Shown: one piece after another, positions 7,414 to 9,297 of the stretch
Position numbering within the stretch: position 1 is the first letter of the stretch
Layout: each line of letters starts with the position of its first letter
Assembly (NCBI GenBank): GCA_036003885.1
Contig: DASYSA010000004.1
Coordinates: forward strand, 1-9,297
Length of the DNA: 9,297 nucleotides
Direction of reading: 5' to 3'
Source: DASYSA01 sp036003885
GTDB taxonomy: Bacteria; Acidobacteriota; Blastocatellia; UBA7656
The notes under the pieces: generated by a model
Databases searched by the model: none
What the model was told of the DNA's origin: nothing
The model's input: the letters and a program-made list of their open reading frames with translations, nothing else
Position numbers and translations under genes: made by a program

Positions 7414-7738
7414 GTCCTAAAGATTTGGAATTTCTCAAGAAACTGTTGACTGTCTGAGCAATTGACATACCCCTGTAAGCCTCGCCCGCCATATCAGACA
7501 AAACGTGCAAACATAAGATTTACCGCAAGCTCGCGCCTCGCCTGGAGCGGAGCCGGATGAACCTTCAACGGGTTTGACCCAACCGATCCATGGATGCCAA
7601 ATAAGAATGCCGCTAAATGACTCAAGCGTATGAACCTTGAGAGCATCAAGGTCATTTTGACTCAGGCTCAACTGGAACGCCTGTAAAGATTGCAGCCAGA
7701 GGGCTTCGCTCAGGCGCTTTGCGATCAGAAGGAAGGGA

Positions 7739-7770
7739 GGCCGGCTCCGACAGTATTACCAGAGCCGGCC
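7739..7770 (-). terminator. hairpin downstream of the PuuD-like gene
   Basis: GGCCGGCTC (7739-7747) and GAGCCGGCC (7762-7770) form a 9-bp GC-rich stem with a 14-nt loop, starting 57 nt past the PuuD-like stop. On the minus strand it is followed by the pyrimidine run TCCCTTCCTTCT rather than a pure U tract. It is a plausible intrinsic terminator that insulates the next unit. Confidence 0.55.
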
Positions 7771-7827
7771 CGAACCTCGTAGGTCGAGAATCAGATCCGA
7801 AGGATCGATCCGGGAATCACTTCCCCC

Positions 7828-8640
7828 TCATTTGCCAAGCATGATGTAGTGCGACGAAGCCGCCATAAAGACCAGCATCGGGATTGAAAGCCACATGTTC
7901 ATTCGCGATGCAAGAAAGGCTACCCGAGCCAGCTTCGCCGATTCGGCAGGGATGGCCGTCCCCTTTTCTGCATTGTCTGCCGTCCAGGCGATGATCCGCT
8001 TCTGGTTCGGCCAGATGATTGCCCAGACATTGAACAGCATGATCACTCCAAGCGCGCCTCCGATTCCAATCGAAAGACTCTTGTTGGTGGCATAGCTTCC
8101 AATCCCACTGCTCATTGATTTGTTCAACCAGAAGATCACGACTATTGACATCGCGCTGGTTAACAACCCGATGACGACAGCCAGTGTCCACCCGTTGTTG
8201 ATGCTCTTTACGCAGAAGAGCCCGATGGCGAATGTGACTATGGGGATCACAAACCAGACAAGGAGCACAACGCCAACGTTGGCTTCGACGCCGCCAATAT
8301 TCCTGGCGTTCTTAATATCCGGAGCCAGTATGTACATCGCATAATACATAAGCCCCACCAGAACAGTCACCAGCGCCCCCCATCTAAACCACCATAGCGC
8401 CCGGGGCATCAATTGCGGTATGACCTTGCCTTTCGTCGGCCCATCCAGGGACTTCATCAGATTGACGTTCACCAGATTGAAGAAATACAGGTGCCCAATC
8501 CAGATGATCCCAGCCAGAATGTGCAGCACTCTAAGAAGCATCGTGATATACACTTCTGAGGTGTTCAAGTCGGGGTGAAAAACGTCTCCTCTCGCCAGTG
8601 CGAGAAGAATCGGCAGGTCACAGCTTGACACTGGTAGCAT
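7828..8640 (-). CDS. PuuD-like (Urate_ox_N-type) integral membrane protein without cytochrome c domain
   Basis: A 270-residue protein with about six predicted membrane helices (near 34-58, 83-104, 121-146, 151-172, 189-210 and 247-267). The stretches LLRVLHILAGIIWIGHLYFF (35-54), WWFRWGALVTVLVG (83-96) and the C-terminal NMWLSIPMLVFMAASSHY (248-265) resemble the N-terminal membrane domain of urate hydroxylase PuuD (Urate_ox_N, COG3748). Histidines H40, H50 and H264 could be cofactor ligands. PuuD proper carries a C-terminal cytochrome c; there is no CxxCH here, and the length is well short of the full enzyme. No purine-catabolism gene is nearby, so urate oxidation is not supported; a generic redox or haem membrane role is equally possible. 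The ATG at 8640 has AAGGAGG (8645-8651) four nt upstream. A strong promoter lies about 70-100 nt upstream. Confidence 0.65.
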   Translation of the reverse strand: MLPVSSCDLPILLALARGDVFHPDLNTSEVYITMLLRVLHILAGIIWIGHLYFFNLVNVNLMKSLDGPTKGKVIPQLMPRALWWFRWGALVTVLVGLMYYAMYILAPDIKNARNIGGVEANVGVVLLVWFVIPIVTFAIGLFCVKSINNGWTLAVVIGLLTSAMSIVVIFWLNKSMSSGIGSYATNKSLSIGIGGALGVIMLFNVWAIIWPNQKRIIAWTADNAEKGTAIPAESAKLARVAFLASRMNMWLSIPMLVFMAASSHYIMLGK

Positions 8641-8711
8641 ACGCCCTCCTTAAGGGTAGACTTACTTCGTTAGCAGCCGCGGACCAGGATTGGGTCAGCT
8701 CAAGAGCGTCC

Positions 8712-8740
8712 AATATAAAGACGCCCAAATCGAGTGTCAA
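8712..8740 (-). promoter_or_regulatory. sigma70 promoter of the PuuD-like gene
   Basis: The minus strand has TTGACA (8740-8735), exactly 17 nt, then TATATT (8717-8712). The -35 box is perfect, the -10 box matches 5 of 6, and the spacing is optimal. Predicted initiation near 8705 leaves a leader of about 65 nt before the ATG at 8640. Confidence 0.75.
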
Positions 8741-8787
8741 CTACAAACTGCTCGGACAGTTAATGCTGCGTGTTCTTGAAGCAACGA

Positions 8788-8814
8788 GAGCGCAGGCATC
8801 ACAGACCTGCGCTC
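8788..8814 (-). terminator. 9-bp hairpin, candidate terminator of the A-type carrier gene
   Basis: GAGCGCAGG (8788-8796) and CCTGCGCTC (8806-8814) form a perfect stem with a 9-nt loop. On the minus strand the tail is TCGTTGCTTC, moderately T-rich. It lies about 130 nt past the stop of the A-type carrier gene and upstream of the PuuD-like promoter, so it would insulate the two units. Confidence 0.5.
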
Positions 8815-8893
8815 AATGTGGATTGGAGAGGTCTCGCATCCGTCGGCCTTACGCAATGCCCTCTATGTCTGCCTGAACAGACAAGAACATACA

Positions 8894-8918
8894 TTGGGGC
8901 CGCAATAGATGCCCCCAA
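8894..8918 (-). terminator. weaker hairpin just past the A-type carrier gene
   Basis: TTGGGG (8894-8899) pairs with CCCCAA (8913-8918) around a 13-nt loop. On the minus strand the following bases are TGTATGTTCTTGTCTGTTC, which is T-rich. It begins 28 nt after the stop codon at 8947. This is a possible terminator alone or together with the hairpin at 8788-8814. Confidence 0.35.
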
Positions 8919-8946
8919 GTGTAGAGACCTGGTACGCGGGCAAATT

Positions 8947-9273
8947 CTAGACCGAAAACGAGCTGCCGCATCCGCAGCTTCCCGTTGCGTTCGGATTGCT
9001 AAAAGTGAAACCTGATCCCATCACCGAGTTCACGTAATCGACCTGAACTCCATCAAGGTATTGGCGAGAAAACATATCAACAAAGACCCTCAAACCGCTG
9101 TGGTCGATGATCTCGTCGCCCTGACGGGGCCCATCCTCGATCTGCATGGAATATGAAAATCCGCTGCAGCCTCCAGGCACAACTCTAATTCGAAGGCCAG
9201 CCTCATTCCCGGCGCTCTCCGCCTCCAGGAATTTCTTAACCTCACTAACGGCGGTTTCAGTTAGACTCAGCAT
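8947..9273 (-). CDS. erpA: A-type iron-sulfur carrier (ErpA/IscA/HesB family)
   Basis: A complete 108-residue A-type carrier, the usual length for the family. The three conserved cysteines are present: C36 in GGCSGF, and C100 and C102 in the C-terminal SCGCGSSF. These residues bind and hand over [2Fe-2S] or [4Fe-4S] clusters to apo-enzymes in the cytoplasm. FVDMFSRQYLDG and VDYVNSVMGSGFTFSNPNA are typical of the ErpA/IscA fold. ErpA, IscA and SufA are hard to separate by sequence alone; the lack of isc or suf neighbours favours a stand-alone ErpA-like role, but the symbol is tentative. The ATG at 9273 has AAGGAG (9283-9288) nine nt upstream. The nearer ATG at 9280 opens only a 7-codon frame (MTDAESN then stop). 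Its promoter lies outside the window. Confidence 0.9.
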   Translation of the reverse strand: MLSLTETAVSEVKKFLEAESAGNEAGLRIRVVPGGCSGFSYSMQIEDGPRQGDEIIDHSGLRVFVDMFSRQYLDGVQVDYVNSVMGSGFTFSNPNATGSCGCGSSFSV

Positions 9274-9297
9274 CGGTCATCTCTCCTTGATTGATCT

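Larger units (their letters stand above)
7403..7827. other. intergenic region ahead of the dehydratase/activase pair
   Basis: About 425 nt with no convincing gene. It should contain the promoter of the central pair, but I see no consensus sigma70 or sigma54 site. The nearest is TTGAGT-N16-TATTTG on the minus strand (about 7623-7596), which is weak. A small stem CCTTGA/TCAAGG lies at 7635-7651. A minus-strand frame from a TTG at 7671 to 7435 overlaps the dehydratase leader but lacks a ribosome-binding site and protein-like composition. The far end holds the hairpin at 7739-7770. Confidence 0.6.
8641..8946. other. intergenic region between the A-type carrier gene and the PuuD-like gene
   Basis: 306 nt with no gene or tRNA that I can find. 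It contains the sigma70 promoter at 8712-8740 and three inverted repeats: 8788-8814, 8866-8883 (TGTCTG/CAGACA, 6-nt loop) and 8894-8918. The hairpins cluster on the side nearest the A-type carrier gene, as expected for 3' end formation. Confidence 0.6.

Noticed and set aside
7403..7510. Longer N-terminus (36 extra residues) for the dehydratase-like protein
   Set aside because: No ribosome-binding site precedes 7510, while GAGGTG precedes the ATG at 7402 at ideal spacing.
7435..7671. Minus-strand 78-codon frame starting at TTG
   Set aside because: It has a non-ATG start with no ribosome-binding site, overlaps the dehydratase leader, and has no protein-like pattern. It is left as part of the intergenic region.
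8788..8814. tRNA-like anticodon arm
   Set aside because: There is only one 9-bp stem; acceptor, D and T arms and the TTC-type loop are missing.
9260..9280. ATG at 9280 as start of the A-type carrier
   Set aside because: It is out of frame and stops after seven codons; the ATG at 9273 has correct frame and spacing.

Overview
The window reads as a chromosomal segment of a moderately GC-rich bacterium, and every gene I can support lies on the minus strand. No rRNA, tRNA, CRISPR array, transposase or phage gene is visible. Gene content (a split activase/dehydratase-like pair, a short PuuD-like membrane protein, an A-type Fe-S carrier) and the TTGTCAGTGGTCCG intergenic repeat made me think of Acidobacteriota or a similar environmental lineage. 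This is an impression from family knowledge, not a proven placement.

Layout in transcription order, right to left. (1) 9273-8947 encodes an ErpA/IscA-type Fe-S carrier. (2) 8946-8641 is non-coding and holds several hairpins and a near-consensus sigma70 promoter. (3) 8640-7828 encodes a six-helix membrane protein resembling the membrane domain of urate hydroxylase PuuD, without the cytochrome c domain. (4) 7827-7403 is non-coding and holds a terminator-like hairpin. (5) 7402-5606 and 5546-2013 form a two-gene unit with a 59-nt gap. The first encodes a cysteine-motif protein related to 2-hydroxyacyl-CoA dehydratases (COG3581-like). The second encodes a 1177-residue protein with two tandem BadF/BcrA-type ATPase modules, a CxxCxxxC site and a DUF2229/COG3580-like region. 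(6) A perfect 18-bp inverted repeat (1948-1987) separates this unit from a small unrecognised ORF (1917-1663). (7) A 14-bp tandem repeat with an inverted copy (1456-1547) lies upstream of ygfZ (1439-327). (8) A SLOG/LOG-type Rossmann protein (280-1) runs off the left edge.

The common theme is iron-sulfur chemistry. The central pair has the parts of an ATP-driven low-potential electron transfer machine: an activase with the cysteines for a bridging [4Fe-4S] cluster, and a cysteine-bearing acceptor protein. Its substrate cannot be read from the sequence. It is bracketed by two Fe-S maturation-type genes, ErpA-like on one side and YgfZ on the other. The pair is the best candidate here for a poorly described system. 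The idea that the flanking genes serve it is inference only.
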